A DNA stretch of 52,886 nt from an uncultured Clostridia bacterium (GTDB lineage Bacteria; Bacillota; Clostridia; TANB77; CAG-508): positions 1 to 52,886 of the forward strand of contig CASAUJ010000006.1 of assembly GCA_949118805.1 (NCBI GenBank), written 5' to 3'. The number at the start of each line of letters is the position of its first letter. The first letter of the stretch is position 1. Positions 1-8,090 of this stretch are shown here, piece by piece. The notes beneath the pieces were generated by a model, which saw only the letters and a program-made list of their open reading frames with translations, made no database searches and was not told where the DNA came from. The position numbers and the translations under genes were made by a program.

Positions 1-451
1 CTAACATATTATCTCTTATTCTTTCTGCTATGACTTCTCTTTCTAGTTGTGCAAACACAGAGGCTATGTACATCATGGCTCTTCCCATTGGTGTTGTTGT
101 ATCAAATTGCTCTTTTATGGATATAAAACTTGTATTTAGTTTGTTTAATTCATTCATTAAACTAGAAAAATCGGCTATATTTCTACTGATTCTGTCTAAC
201 CTATAACTAATTAATATGTCAAATGGATTTTCTTTTTCTTCTTCTAAAAATAGCTTAAATTTTGGTCTTTCTATATTTCCTCCCGAAAATCCTTCGTCTT
301 CAAATATGGTAGTCTGTATTTCATATTCATTTTCTAGATAGTTCTTTTTGATATATTCTTTGGCTAGTTCTATTTGATTTCCTATGGAATCTCCTTTATC
401 TGAATATTTTGATTTTCTTGAATATATGGCTATTCTAAGTTTCTTTTTCAT
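1..451 (-). CDS. Large serine recombinase, N-terminal part (runs off the left edge)
   Basis: About 150 residues are visible, from ATG at 451 (AAAGGAGAAAAA just upstream) to the window edge. They form a serine resolvase/invertase catalytic domain: the YSRKS motif with the likely nucleophile Ser14, then EDEGFSGGN, YRLDRISRN and PMGRAMMYIASVFAQLERE. The family cuts and rejoins att sites to move integrative elements. The protein is a close paralogue of the recombinase at 4488-6135, aligning without gaps over the visible length. The recombinase and zinc-ribbon domains lie outside the window. The stretch that carries a CGG +1 site in the paralogue begins just beyond the edge. It is probably the integrase of an element whose other end lies near 3696. 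Family assignment is firm; completeness cannot be judged. Confidence 0.9.
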   Translation of the reverse strand, partial: MKKKLRIAIYSRKSKYSDKGDSIGNQIELAKEYIKKNYLENEYEIQTTIFEDEGFSGGNIERPKFKLFLEEEKENPFDILISYRLDRISRNIADFSSLMNELNKLNTSFISIKEQFDTTTPMGRAMMYIASVFAQLEREVIAERIRDNML

Positions 452-533
452 TTTTTCTCCTTTGCTGAATGTATTTTCTATTAATTAAAATCTATTCTGT
501 TATTTTGTTTTACATACTTTAAAGCAACAAAAA

Positions 534-566
534 AAGAACTACTAATTTTTTATTTTAGTAATTCTT
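534..566 (-). terminator. Rho-independent terminator after the PAS gene
   Basis: A 12-bp stem (534-545 with 555-566, one mismatch) is followed on the minus strand by a T run (A run 528-535). It ends the transcript of the PAS gene ahead of the recombinase. Confidence 0.7.
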
Positions 567-595
567 CCACATTTGTTACATTCACAGGCAAAAAA

Positions 596-952
596 TCACA
601 TTTGTAAATTTAATTCAAATCTTTCTATAAAGCCTATCCATTCGCCTTTTTCATTTTTAACTCCTTGCATATAAACTCTTTGATTTTTAGAATTTACAAA
701 TATAAATACATCTTTTCCAGTTTTTTTTATCTCTTCATAAGTGTTCTTTATTTTTTCAACAGATTTTTCATTGTGACAATCAAATATGCTTTTTCCTATT
801 AGATCTTTGCCCTTTTTACGATAATGGTCTTCTGCCTTTTTATTCATAAAACTAATAATATAATCATTGTTTACAAAAATTATATTATATGGGTAGCTAT
901 CTAAAATTCCTTTTACTATTTCTAATTTTTCCATGTTGTTTTTCTCCTTCAA
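596..952 (-). CDS. Single PAS-domain protein
   Basis: 118 residues, essentially one PAS fold. It contains an N-terminal helix, FVNNDYIISFMNKKAE, a GKSIFDCHNEKSVEKI segment and a closing strand with NEKGEWIGFIERFE. The Asp-Cys-His-containing segment followed by Lys-Ser-Val resembles PAS domains linked to DUF438-type proteins, where they sense ligands or redox state. No output domain is attached, so it would have to act through a partner. It lies downstream of HepT in element 1 and has no counterpart in element 2, so it is cargo specific to this copy. An upstream start at residue 1 or Met7 is possible. The ligand is unknown. Confidence 0.75.
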   Translation of the reverse strand: MKEKNNMEKLEIVKGILDSYPYNIIFVNNDYIISFMNKKAEDHYRKKGKDLIGKSIFDCHNEKSVEKIKNTYEEIKKTGKDVFIFVNSKNQRVYMQGVKNEKGEWIGFIERFELNLQM

Positions 953-975
953 CTACTTGTACTCTGATTTCTATT

Positions 976-1308
976 TTAGTTAACTATATCTTGAATCTGA
1001 TTTTTTAATTCTTCCAATTCTGTATCAAGAAATCCCCAAACCATATTTAAGTTTACCCCTTCATAATCATGGACAATTCTATTTCTTAAAGCTTTTAGAC
1101 CTCTCCATTCAATATTAGGATTTTCCTTTATTGTTTCTTCACTGACTTTTCCCACTAATTCTCCAATTTGGCTTAAATTAAAAACGCAAGCATTTACTGT
1201 TTTTCTATCTTTGTTAAACTGTTCGTGAGAATACCCAGTTATAAATTCTTCAATTTCTTCAATATATTTTAAAACTTTCGTTAATATTATCTTATCTTTA
1301 CTTCTCAT
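976..1308 (-). CDS. hepT: HepT-like HEPN ribonuclease toxin
   Basis: 110 residues, all-helical HEPN protein (DUF86 type). The catalytic R-x4-H-x-Y motif is in LRNRIVHDYEG near residue 75-83. In characterised HepT/MntA pairs the HEPN protein is an RNase toxin and its Tyr is AMPylated by the MntA nucleotidyltransferase, which silences it. The start overlaps the end of the upstream mntA by 11 bp, the same spacing as in the second copy at 6425-7073, which suggests coupled translation. The target RNA is unknown. The two HepT copies are clearly paralogous but diverged, so they may be insulated from each other. Confidence 0.88.
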   Translation of the reverse strand: MRSKDKIILTKVLKYIEEIEEFITGYSHEQFNKDRKTVNACVFNLSQIGELVGKVSEETIKENPNIEWRGLKALRNRIVHDYEGVNLNMVWGFLDTELEELKNQIQDIVN

Positions 1309-1606
1309 AAATAACTACTCCTGTCTTTTCTATTTCTTTTTCTATTTTTGAATTTTTATCAATTTCAAGTTTTTCAATAACATCAACTTCTTTGTCTAGT
1401 TTTTCTCTTATTTTATCTACTATAGCAAAAAATTTTAACCCTTTAATTTTACCTTTGCTATCAATTAATATATCTATATCACTATTTTTAGTAGGCTTAT
1501 TCTTGGCATAAGAACCAAATAATATTGCTTTTTCAACTTCTGTATTTGCTAAAATTTCATATACCATATTTTTTATATCTTCAATGGAATATATTTTTGT
1601 AGTCAT
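1298..1606 (-). CDS. mntA: MntA-like nucleotidyltransferase antitoxin
   Basis: 102 residues, minimal nucleotidyltransferase. The GSYAKNKPTKNSDIDILID segment gives the GS-x10-D-x-D active site, and the second metal-binding acidic patch is around KEVDVIEK. It starts at ATG 1606 with AAGGAGG 8 nt upstream. Known MntA proteins transfer AMP to the HepT tyrosine. It is the first gene of the pair and is followed by hepT with an 11-bp overlap. It is paralogous to 6765-7073 (same length). Confidence 0.88.
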   Translation of the reverse strand: MTTKIYSIEDIKNMVYEILANTEVEKAILFGSYAKNKPTKNSDIDILIDSKGKIKGLKFFAIVDKIREKLDKEVDVIEKLEIDKNSKIEKEIEKTGVVIYEK

Positions 1607-1674
1607 ATACTTGTCCTCCTTAATTTCTTCTTTTTTAATATATCACAATTTACTTTAAATTACTATATTTCGGC

Positions 1675-1836
1675 TTAATTATTTTGTAAATATTCTAAAA
1701 TTTCATTTTTTATTTGTACTTTTTCTTCATAACTTACATCTAAATTTTCAATACTTTCTTTTATTAATAATGCTTTTATAAATGCTAAATTATGTATATA
1801 CTCTTTGTTATTTTCTGTATTAATTTTTATCTGCAT
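1675..1836 (-). CDS. 53-residue helical protein, family shared by both elements
   Basis: ATG at 1836 follows a GAGGTG ribosome binding site. The 53-residue product is charged and predicted helical, with the core LAFIKALLIKESIENLDVSY. It is the same length as, and clearly homologous to, the protein at 6165-6326, which has the same GAGGTG site. Here it lies just upstream of mntA. In the other copy it lies between hepT and the recombinase. I do not recognise the family. It could be a small regulator of the recombinase or of the toxin pair. It is too short for a long-ORF list but well supported by the duplicate. Confidence 0.65.
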   Translation of the reverse strand: MQIKINTENNKEYIHNLAFIKALLIKESIENLDVSYEEKVQIKNEILEYLQNN

Positions 1837-1894
1837 CTTACACCTCTTATTTTAAATGTATGCCTACTATTATTTAGCTATTCAAATATTGGGA

Positions 1895-2036
1895 TTAATT
1901 TTTTACTAACAACTTTTAGGTATGACTTGACTATATAACACTTTATTATGTTATATTTTGTTCTTCACTATATAAGAGTGCAATTATAAAATGAAAATGA
2001 GCATTTTTTTAATTTTTATTTTTTCTTCATTAATTT
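1895..2036. repeat. Dispersed direct repeat, copy 1 (upstream of the HepT/MntA block)
   Basis: Positions 1895-1917 match 7173-7195 exactly (23 bp). Similarity continues through ACTATATAACA, a TATAAGAGTGCA segment and a TTTTTTCTTCATTAATTT end. It marks the upstream edge of the duplicated block. At its outer edge it keeps the last codons of the gene that is longer in copy 2 (7328-7800). Confidence 0.8.
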
Positions 2037-2051
2037 AATATTGAGAATGTA

Positions 2052-2092
2052 AAATACCAAAAGTATAAATTTAATACTAACTTCTGGTATTC
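2052..2092 (-). terminator. Terminator-like hairpin after the PHP gene
   Basis: AATACCA (2053-2059) pairs with TGGTATT (2085-2091), with inner AGTA/TACT pairing. It lies just beyond the stop codon of the PHP gene on the minus strand. Confidence 0.55.
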
Positions 2093-2097
2093 TTATT

Positions 2098-2967
2098 TTA
2101 TATCCATTCTTTTATTAAATCTTTTGAAATATTCAAATTTCCTCTTCCTATGCCAATTTCTATATCTGGTTTAGGTTTTCCATGATAATCACTTCCACCA
2201 CTAATATACAAGTTATTTTTTCTAGCATACTCTACTAAAATATCTTTTTTATTGTCATCTACTGATGAAGGATGAAAACATTCTATTCCATCTAATTTTG
2301 TTTCTTTTCTTAAATTATCTATAAACCCAATTGTATCTTCAAATTTATATTCAAATGGATGAGCTAAAAATGCTTTTCCTCCTGCTTGATGAATAATACC
2401 TACAACTTCTTTAGCTGAAGGTCTAAATTCAATATGGTTCATAAAATAGCTACTATTAGGATTTGATAAACCTTTTCTATAAAATATTCCCATTGATTTT
2501 GTAAATTCACCTAATATTTCATAATTTTCTTTGTGTCTCAATAGTTCTGCATAAATTAATGTTTCTGTAAATTGAGTTGCTTTTTTAGGCTTTTCTATTT
2601 TAGTTTCATCATATTTAAGTCCATATTTATCACATATATCCAACAATCTTTTATAAAATATTACTTGTTGTTCTCTTAATTTTTCTTCTGATTAATATTT
2701 TTTACACCATTCATTAATAATATCTGTATCTACATTATATCCTAATATTTCAATATTTCTTCCTTGTGACACAGCATTTTGTTCTGTTCCTCTAATAATC
2801 CTACCTGTAAAAATACTTTCCTTCATTGCTTTATCATTATATTGTTTACAGGTGTTATGATCTGTTATTGAAATGTATTCTAATTTTCTTTCTTCGCACA
2901 TTTTTAGTATTTCTTTTACTGTCTTATCTCCATCTGAATAAGTAGTGTGCATATGTAAATCTACCAT
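2098..2967 (-). pseudogene. PHP-domain phosphoesterase broken by an in-frame TAA
   Basis: A single reading frame from ATG 2967 to 2098 encodes a 289-codon PHP protein except for one TAA at 2694-2692 (after WCKKY). Metal-ligand motifs lie on both sides of the stop: DLHMHTTYSDG and ITDHN before it, AFLAHP and GGSDYHG after it. The family hydrolyses phosphoesters such as nucleoside bisphosphates or short RNA. The frame does not shift, so this is an ordinary nonsense mutation (or a read error), unlike the CGG sites elsewhere. A TTG at 2646 could restart the C-terminal half, but this would lack half of the metal site. It is cargo of element 1. Confidence 0.8.
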
Positions 2968-3465
2968 AACTTTCTCTTCTTTCTTATCAAATTTATGTAA
3001 TTATTGTATCATATTTTTTAAGTTTACTCAATAAAATTATGGTAATTTATAGATACTCTATATTGCTGACTGACAGAATTATTATTATATTTATTTTTAT
3101 TAATATTATTATTATTTCCTTGTAAATTTTACAACTCTATAACTGTATTTTTTACTATTCCAGAACTGTAATTTTTACAATTCTAATGTCTAAATTTTTA
3201 CTATAATATTTTCACACACTTATAGTATTTAATCAATTATAGTATAGTTTCATATAGGGGCAAAAATAGCCCACTATTTTTGCAGGAAGAGGGCGAGTCA
3301 CAAATCGCCCATACACAGCTTAAAAACGAAGTTTTTAACGGGCTCACTATAAGAAAATTGGGTGCAAATTTGAGTCAGCTTCTTTTTTCCTATTATTTTA
3401 CTTTATAGTTATGTTTTAACTTGTTTTTTTATAATTCAAATTCTTCTTCCTTCTTAATATGCTTT
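2968..3465. other. Gene-poor A+T-rich stretch
   Basis: About 500 bp without a credible gene. It contains a near-repeat (3141-3160 and 3164-3183, both beginning AACTGTA and ending TTC) and a cluster of three strong hairpins (3260-3338), listed separately. Confidence 0.6.
3260..3338. repeat. Cluster of three consecutive perfect hairpins
   Basis: Hairpin 1 is 3260-3269/3274-3283 (10 bp, loop CCCA). Hairpin 2 is 3291-3296/3305-3310 (GGGCGA/TCGCCC). Hairpin 3 is 3320-3327/3331-3338 (8 bp, GAA loop). The segment is much richer in G+C than its surroundings. It resembles intergenic palindromic repeats or a structured RNA rather than a terminator, since no T run follows. Confidence 0.6.
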
Positions 3466-3681
3466 TTAGCTTTTCTTTTTTGTATTTTTATTGCTCTTTT
3501 GTAATGTTATTCTATCTGTTTTATATTTAGCTCGTCCATTTAAAATAATTGTTTCATTCAATATTCCTTTGTTTTTAATCTTAGAAAATACATCTGCAAC
3601 ATCTTCATAAGTAGCATGATAATTTCCTACTTTTATTTGATTTTTCAATGTTTCTTCCTTTTTAGAAAATGTTGTCATCAT
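3466..3681 (-). CDS. Hypothetical 71-residue protein at the element 1 end
   Basis: 71 residues, basic C-terminus, no recognised domain. Its ATG at 3681 overlaps the TGA that ends the truncated binding protein, so it is the first sequence inside the putative element end. The start (MTTFSKKEE) loosely resembles the peptide encoded at the corresponding end of element 2 (FTTNEEVNSKVLEI, near 9510-9470), which may be chance. It may be a gene fragment. Confidence 0.35.
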   Translation of the reverse strand: MMTTFSKKEETLKNQIKVGNYHATYEDVADVFSKIKNKGILNETIILNGRAKYKTDRITLQKSNKNTKKKS

Positions 3682-3920
3682 GGAAGGGGTGTTTCTGCTC
3701 CCTGCCCTGTAGTTAATTCTATTTCCATTCCATTTTCTTTAAAATATCCATTATGAATGGCTACATATTGTGGTGCATAAAACACAGAACGAGTTACTTC
3801 ATTGACTTTTATTGTCCTCAATGTCTCCTTTTTATTGGTTTGTTTTCCTGTTGCAAAGATTCCAATTCCTATTGCTATAATAAGTACAATACTAATTCCT
3901 ATGATTCTTTTTTTCTTCAT
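3678..3920 (-). pseudogene. ABC substrate-binding protein (NMT1/SsuA-like), truncated after ~75 residues
   Basis: The N-terminus has a membrane anchor or signal segment (residues 4-24), then SVFYAPQYVAIHNGYFKENG and IELTTGQGA, the first lobe of NMT1/THI5/SsuA-type binding proteins. These are usually about 320-340 residues. Here the family sequence stops after GQGA and the frame ends at 3678. It lies directly downstream of the permease remnant, in the normal order of such operons. Loss of the C-terminal part fits insertion of element 1 at about 3693-3697. The ligand is not determinable; the family takes sulfonates, pyrimidine precursors and similar small molecules. Confidence 0.75.
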
Positions 3921-4014
3921 ATTACACCTCCTTATTTTATTTTATATATTTTATGTTATACATTAAAATATGTGAAAATGTTGCCAAAAGTTCCTTTTGA
4001 CAACATCTGTACTT

Positions 4015-4387
4015 TTATTTAAATTTTTTAGAATGTTGGATCCATTTTTCTAATAGCAATACTCCTGTATACATGATTCCTGCTACAATTCCTAATATAA
4101 TTACACTTGCCATAACCAAATCTAATTTAAATACTTGCCCCCCATAGACAATTAAATAACCGAAGTCCCGCTCTTGATACTAAAAACTCTCCTGAGATTA
4201 CCCCTACTAATGAAAGTCCTATATTGACTTTTAAAGAATTTATAAAAGTGGAAAGATTAGCAGGTATCACGATTTTTCTTAAAATTTGAAATTTTGTGGC
4301 ATGAAAAGTTCTTGCCATTTTAATTACTTCTTTATCCGTTTTTAAAAATCCATTTAAATTTTCTAAGATAGTTACAATCAAAGAAAT
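4015..4387 (-). pseudogene. ABC permease, C-terminal fragment (contains a CGG +1 site)
   Basis: This is the 3' part of the permease gene whose 5' part is at 9532-9973. Joined at the shared ATT (4385-4387 and 9532-9534) they give a continuous permease of about 269 residues, normal for the BPD_transp_1 (SsuC-like) family. The fragment has the EAA-type loop (MARTFHATKFQILRKIVIPA) and final membrane helices. The frame breaks at an in-frame CGG (C at 4162): read straight it ends within about 12 codons; skipping the C gives AGLGYLIVYGG and runs to TAA at 4015. The gene is split by element 2 and so is probably inactive. Confidence 0.8.
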
Positions 4388-4487
4388 TGCTTTCCATTTC
4401 TGGCTGCGACTTTTGGATTAGAGACTAGGGCTGTTTCCTCATAATTGTTTGAAAACAACCATTTTGTGCTTTCTTCTATTTTCGTAT

Positions 4488-6135
4488 TCAAAAACTGATT
4501 TCTACTTTTTTACCTTCTCCTTTCATATCTTCAATTAATAATTTTAAAATATCTTTTTTTAATTTTAAATCTAAACATTCAAAAGTTTCAAAATAATTAT
4601 GTATGATATCCATTAACAAATTTGCATTTTGTTTCTCATGTTTCTTTTTGGTTTTATTTTTTTCTATTCGTTTTAGTTTTTTCTCAATTTCCTTATTTTC
4701 TTCTTTTATTTTTATTAGTTCACTATTTACAAATTCTACAACTTCTTCTCCCATATTTTTTAAACTATGAATCAAATTTTTTATTTCTTCTTGATTTTTT
4801 CTATATTTTTTCCTTAATTCTTCTTGTTCTTGCTCTTGGTCATTTTCTTTTCCTATTGATAATTTTTTAAGTTCTTTCCCAATTTCTGAATTTGGTACAA
4901 ATAAATCTTTTAATTTTTCTATTACTATTTTATCTAATGCTAAACCCGCTATATTTTTGCTATCACATTTTACTCCCTTACTTTTATCTTTTAGCTCACA
5001 AGTATAATAAAATCTTCTTGTCTTTCCTTTTTCTTGTTTTCCTCCTGCCATTTTCGGTCTCATATAAGAACCACATTTTGAACATTTTAAAATACCAGAA
5101 AATAATGCTTCATTTTTAATATTGGCTCGATATCTTTTATTGGCATTCTTTTCTATTAATTCTTGTGAGCGTACCCAATCTGCCCCATTAATTCTTCCTT
5201 TATGTAGTCCCACAGCAATAATCCATTGTGACATATCTCTTATTTTTTCTCCATCTAATTTATTGTATGCCATAAATCCATAGTTTCCATCAAATTTTGC
5301 TCGTTCTCCTTCTGCAAAAATCTCTTGTATTCCTTTTGATTTAAAATATTGAACGACACACTTATCATTTTTTGCATAGACAGGATTGGTTAGAATGAAT
5401 CTTAATGTTCCAGATGAATAATTGGCTCCTTGTTTTGTTGTGATTTTATTTTGTAAAAGGTAAGTTTCTAACTTGGTTAGTGATTTTAATTCTCCAAATT
5501 TTTGATAGATTAAATCAATGACTTTTAGTTCTTCTTCTACTTCTACTAATTTACATGCTTTTTTCTTTTTCTTTTCTATTACATTTTCATTGTCTTGCTC
5601 GTAGATATCTACCAATTCATACCTTTGGCTAGTATATCCAGTAGGTGTTATTCCACCGAAGCCATCTTCCTGTCTTGGCAAGTTCTATCATATTATCTCT
5701 TATTCTTTCTGCTATGACTTCCCTTTCTAGCTGTGCAAATACACTAGCAATAAACATCATGGCTCGCCCCATAGGTGTACTTGTATCAAATTGTTCTTTG
5801 ATAGATATAAAACTTGTATTCTTTTTGGTTAGTTCTTCCATTAAATTAGAAAAATTAGCAATATTTCTGCTAATTCTATCTAGTCTATAACAAATTAAAA
5901 TATCATAAGGTCCTCTTTCTTCTTCTGCTAAAAATTTTTGAAATTGTGGTCTGTCTATATTCCCTCCTGAAAAACCTTCATCTTCATATATTACTATTTC
6001 TGTTTCGTATTCTTCTTTTGGATAGTTCTTTTTTATATATTCTTTTATTAGTTCTATTTGATTTCCGACTGAATCTCCTTTGTCTGTATATTTGGATTTT
6101 CTGGAATATAAAGCAATTCTGATTTTCTTTTTCAT
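4488..6135 (-). CDS. Large serine recombinase (integrase of element 2); needs +1 shift at CGG
   Basis: 548 residues once one base is skipped. Order: resolvase catalytic domain (YSRKS with Ser14, YRLDRISRN, QLERE), recombinase domain, zinc ribbon (CSKCGSYMRP, later Cys pair around residue 390-410), coiled coil. The frame breaks at codon 160, an in-frame CGG (C at 5658). Read straight the protein ends eight codons later. Skipping the C gives TGRWLGGITPTGY, the conserved GG motif linking the catalytic and recombinase domains. Frame -1 then stays open to TGA at 4488. The start at 6135 has a ribosome site in the CAAGGAGTAAAAC stretch. It likely catalyses integration and excision of element 2. All else looks intact, so this may be a functional recoded gene. 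Confidence 0.85.
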
Positions 6136-6164
6136 GTTTTACTCCTTGCTTTCTATTCTTACAT

Positions 6165-6326
6165 TTATTTTTTTTCTAAATATTGTATTATCTTTTGTTT
6201 GATTTCTTCTTTTTCTTGATAACTTACTTCTAAATTATCAATTGTTTTTTTGATTAAAAATGCTTTTATAAATGCTATATTTTGCATAACATTTTCTTCT
6301 CTTCTATTTTTTATTTCTATTTCCAT
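6165..6326 (-). CDS. 53-residue helical protein, paralogue of 1675-1836
   Basis: ATG at 6326 follows GAGGTG. The protein has the core IAFIKAFLIKKTIDNLEVSY and ends LEKK. It has the same length as, and roughly half identity (by eye) with, the 1675-1836 protein. It lies 30 bp upstream of the recombinase start, downstream of the hepT terminator, so it is probably co-transcribed with the recombinase. A role as an accessory or directionality factor for the integrase is possible but is only inferred from position. Domain family not recognised. Confidence 0.65.
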   Translation of the reverse strand: MEIEIKNRREENVMQNIAFIKAFLIKKTIDNLEVSYQEKEEIKQKIIQYLEKK

Positions 6327-6367
6327 ATAACACCTCTAAAAAACCGAATTTAAGATTTTCTACTATA

Positions 6368-6411
6368 TAAAAAAGTGTATGCTATTTTTTAGGCAATAGC
6401 ACACACTTTTT
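6368..6411 (-). terminator. Terminator after hepT copy 2
   Basis: AAAAAGTGTATGCTATT pairs with AATAGCACACACTTTTT around a short loop, followed by T-rich sequence on the minus strand. It separates the toxin pair from the 53-residue protein and recombinase. Confidence 0.75.
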
Positions 6412-6424
6412 ATTCTTTTATTTT

Positions 6425-6775
6425 TTAGTCTTCTACTTTTTCTGCATCTGTAATTTTTTGTATATCTTGTTTTAATTGTATAATATCATGATTTAACACA
6501 TACCATATACTTTTTAAACTAATTCCTTCATAATCATGCACAATTCTATTTCTCAATCCTTTTATCATATTCCATTCAATAAAAGAATATTTTTGCATAG
6601 TTTCTTTTGAAATATTTTTTACTAATTCTCCTATTTGACTAATAGAAAAAACAGTTGCATCTATTGTTTTTTCATCATTACAAAATTCTTCAAATGTATA
6701 TCCTTTTGTATATTTAGTAGCTTTATCGATATATTCTATCATTTTTATAAAAGAAATATATTCTTTATTTTTCAT
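6425..6775 (-). CDS. hepT: HepT-like HEPN ribonuclease toxin, copy 2
   Basis: 116 residues, paralogue of 976-1308. The active motif is LRNRIVHDYEG (R-x4-H-x-Y). It overlaps mntA by 11 bp (6765-6775), as in copy 1, and a strong terminator follows (6368-6411). The expected role is an RNase toxin held in check by AMPylation from MntA. Such a pair in an integrative element commonly favours element retention or acts against phage; which applies here is not shown by the sequence. Confidence 0.88.
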   Translation of the reverse strand: MKNKEYISFIKMIEYIDKATKYTKGYTFEEFCNDEKTIDATVFSISQIGELVKNISKETMQKYSFIEWNMIKGLRNRIVHDYEGISLKSIWYVLNHDIIQLKQDIQKITDAEKVED

Positions 6776-7073
6776 AAACTACCACCCCTGTCCTTTTAAT
6801 TTCTTCATCTATTTTAGAATTTTCTATGATTTCTGTTTTTTCAAAAGCATCTACTTGTTTGTTAAAGGCTTCTTCTATTTTTGTAATCAAACTGAATAAT
6901 TTAAATCCCATTAAAGTTTCTTTGGTATCTATTACAAAATCTAAATCACTATTCTTGTTTGCTGAATTTTTTGCATAAGATCCAAATAGAGTTACTTTAT
7001 ATACAGGCATATTATTTAATATATTTTTTAATATTGTTTTAATCTCTTCTATTGAATATATTTTTTCGCTCAT
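6765..7073 (-). CDS. mntA: MntA-like nucleotidyltransferase antitoxin, copy 2
   Basis: 102 residues, the same length as copy 1. The active site is GSYAKNSANKNSDLDFVID (GS-x10-D-x-D). It starts at ATG 7073, with AAAGGAGG about 11 nt upstream. It is the partner and likely AMP-transferring antitoxin of the overlapping hepT. Divergence from copy 1 is spread over the whole gene, suggesting that the two elements are related but not a recent duplication. Confidence 0.88.
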   Translation of the reverse strand: MSEKIYSIEEIKTILKNILNNMPVYKVTLFGSYAKNSANKNSDLDFVIDTKETLMGFKLFSLITKIEEAFNKQVDAFEKTEIIENSKIDEEIKRTGVVVYEK

Positions 7074-7172
7074 ATCTAAGTAATCCTCCTTTTCTTTTCG
7101 TTTTTAGTATAACACGAATCATAAAAAAATGCTATACTTTTTGATTAACTTATTGTTTGATGCTTTTGATAC

Positions 7173-7348
7173 TTAATTTTTTACTAACAACTTTTTGGCA
7201 TGACTAGACTATATAACAAATTTCTTGTTATATTTTAATTTTGATATTTGGTCTCTTCTCCTTCTTTTCGTCTTCAATATATAAGAGTGCATTTATAAAA
7301 TGAATATGGTCATTTTTTTTAAAATTTTTATTTTTTCTTCATTAATTT
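7173..7348. repeat. Dispersed direct repeat, copy 2 (upstream of the HepT/MntA block)
   Basis: It matches 1895-2036: an exact 23-bp core at 7173-7195, then ACTATATAACA, ATAAGAGTGCA and the TTTTTTCTTCATTAATTT end. The inner spacing is longer than in copy 1. It may hold the promoter for mntA on the minus strand, since it lies about 100 bp upstream of both mntA genes. Confidence 0.8.
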
Positions 7349-7800
7349 CGGGTAATTATGTTTTAATATTTTATAGATTACTCCTTGTTTTTTAGGTAAT
7401 ACAATGATTTCCTCTTCTCTTATAATTTTTTGACATTCTTTTATATTATCTTCTAATTGTTTCATCACTTCCTTTTTTCTTGATGTCTTTTTTTCTGAAC
7501 AATTTAATTGTTTAATTGCTAATTTTAATTTATGTATGATACAACTTTCAATGTCATTTTCTATTTTAGTATTTAATATTGCTATTGTTCTTTTTTCATC
7601 TGTCAGTATTTTACGTCGTTGTTATTTCTTATAATTTTATTAAATGCCGTTATGTTTCTACGTATCTTATGTGCTAATACTTCTATTAAACTATTTCCTT
7701 CTAGCAAATATTTTATGTCTTGCATATTATATCCTCTACTGAAAAATTTACTTGCTATATATAATTCTTCTTGATATATTTCTTCTATTTTAATGTCCAT
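7328..7800 (-). pseudogene. Unknown protein gene broken by a frameshift near 7610
   Basis: From ATG 7800 the frame encodes MDIKIEEIYQEELYIASKFF and on to NNNDVKY, then stops. A second frame opens at the same place (ILTDEKRTIAILN) and runs another 90 codons to TAA at 7328, ending NYPKLMKKK. Together they would make a roughly 155-residue charged helical protein of unknown function. The break lies in GACGTAAAATACTGA and does not involve CGG, so it is ordinary decay. The C-terminal LMKKK codons also survive at the edge of repeat copy 1 (about 2025-2036), so element 1 once had the same gene. Confidence 0.6.
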
Positions 7801-7849
7801 CTTTTTCTCTCTATCTATTTAATTTGTTATTTCATTCCTAACTATTATT

Positions 7850-7972
7850 AATGATTTTTATAAAGATAGAATTTCTTATCCTCGTATTGATACCTTATTT
7901 TTAGTTTGTGATGCTTTGAATATTAGCTTAAAGGATTTTTTGATGATGAAATATTCAAAGATGTTAAAATAA
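7850..7972 (+). pseudogene. Remnant of a Cro/CI-type HTH regulator
   Basis: A plus-strand frame encodes NDFYKDRISYPRIDTLFLV, then CDALNISLKDF, matching the C-terminal end of an HTH_3 domain (helix 4-5 and the typical ICDALGISLSDFF tail). No start or recognition helix is found upstream. The frame also slips after KDF, where one more T would give FFDDE. A terminator follows at 7988-8028. Confidence 0.45.
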
Positions 7973-7987
7973 AAGATTAACATTATT

Positions 7988-8028
7988 AAAAGTCCAAAAT
8001 TTTAAACCTTTATTACTTTTGGACTTTT
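7988..8028. terminator. Bidirectional-looking terminator hairpin
   Basis: AAAAGTCCAAAA (7988-7999) pairs perfectly with TTTTGGACTTTT (8017-8028), with T-rich flanks. It fits the end of the HTH remnant on the plus strand. Confidence 0.65.
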
Positions 8029-8090
8029 GTTTCTTACATTATTTATAAACTATCTATCCTAATTTCAAATTGAAGTTTGCTTAATTGGAT

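Larger units (their letters stand above)
1..3696. mobile_element. Integrative element 1 (partial), apparently inserted in the ABC binding-protein gene
   Basis: Inferred from context. A serine recombinase sits at the left edge. The right limit is where the binding-protein gene (start 3920) stops resembling its family, around 3693-3697. Cargo includes a PAS protein, HepT/MntA, a 53-residue protein, a broken PHP gene and a hypothetical ORF. The arrangement mirrors element 2. The left end and the rest of the binding-protein gene would lie outside the window, so the limits are tentative. Confidence 0.45.

Noticed and set aside
7328..7800. The frameshift near 7610 as a twelfth CGG site
   Set aside because: The break is in GACGTAAAATACTGA; no CGG is present, so it is ordinary decay.
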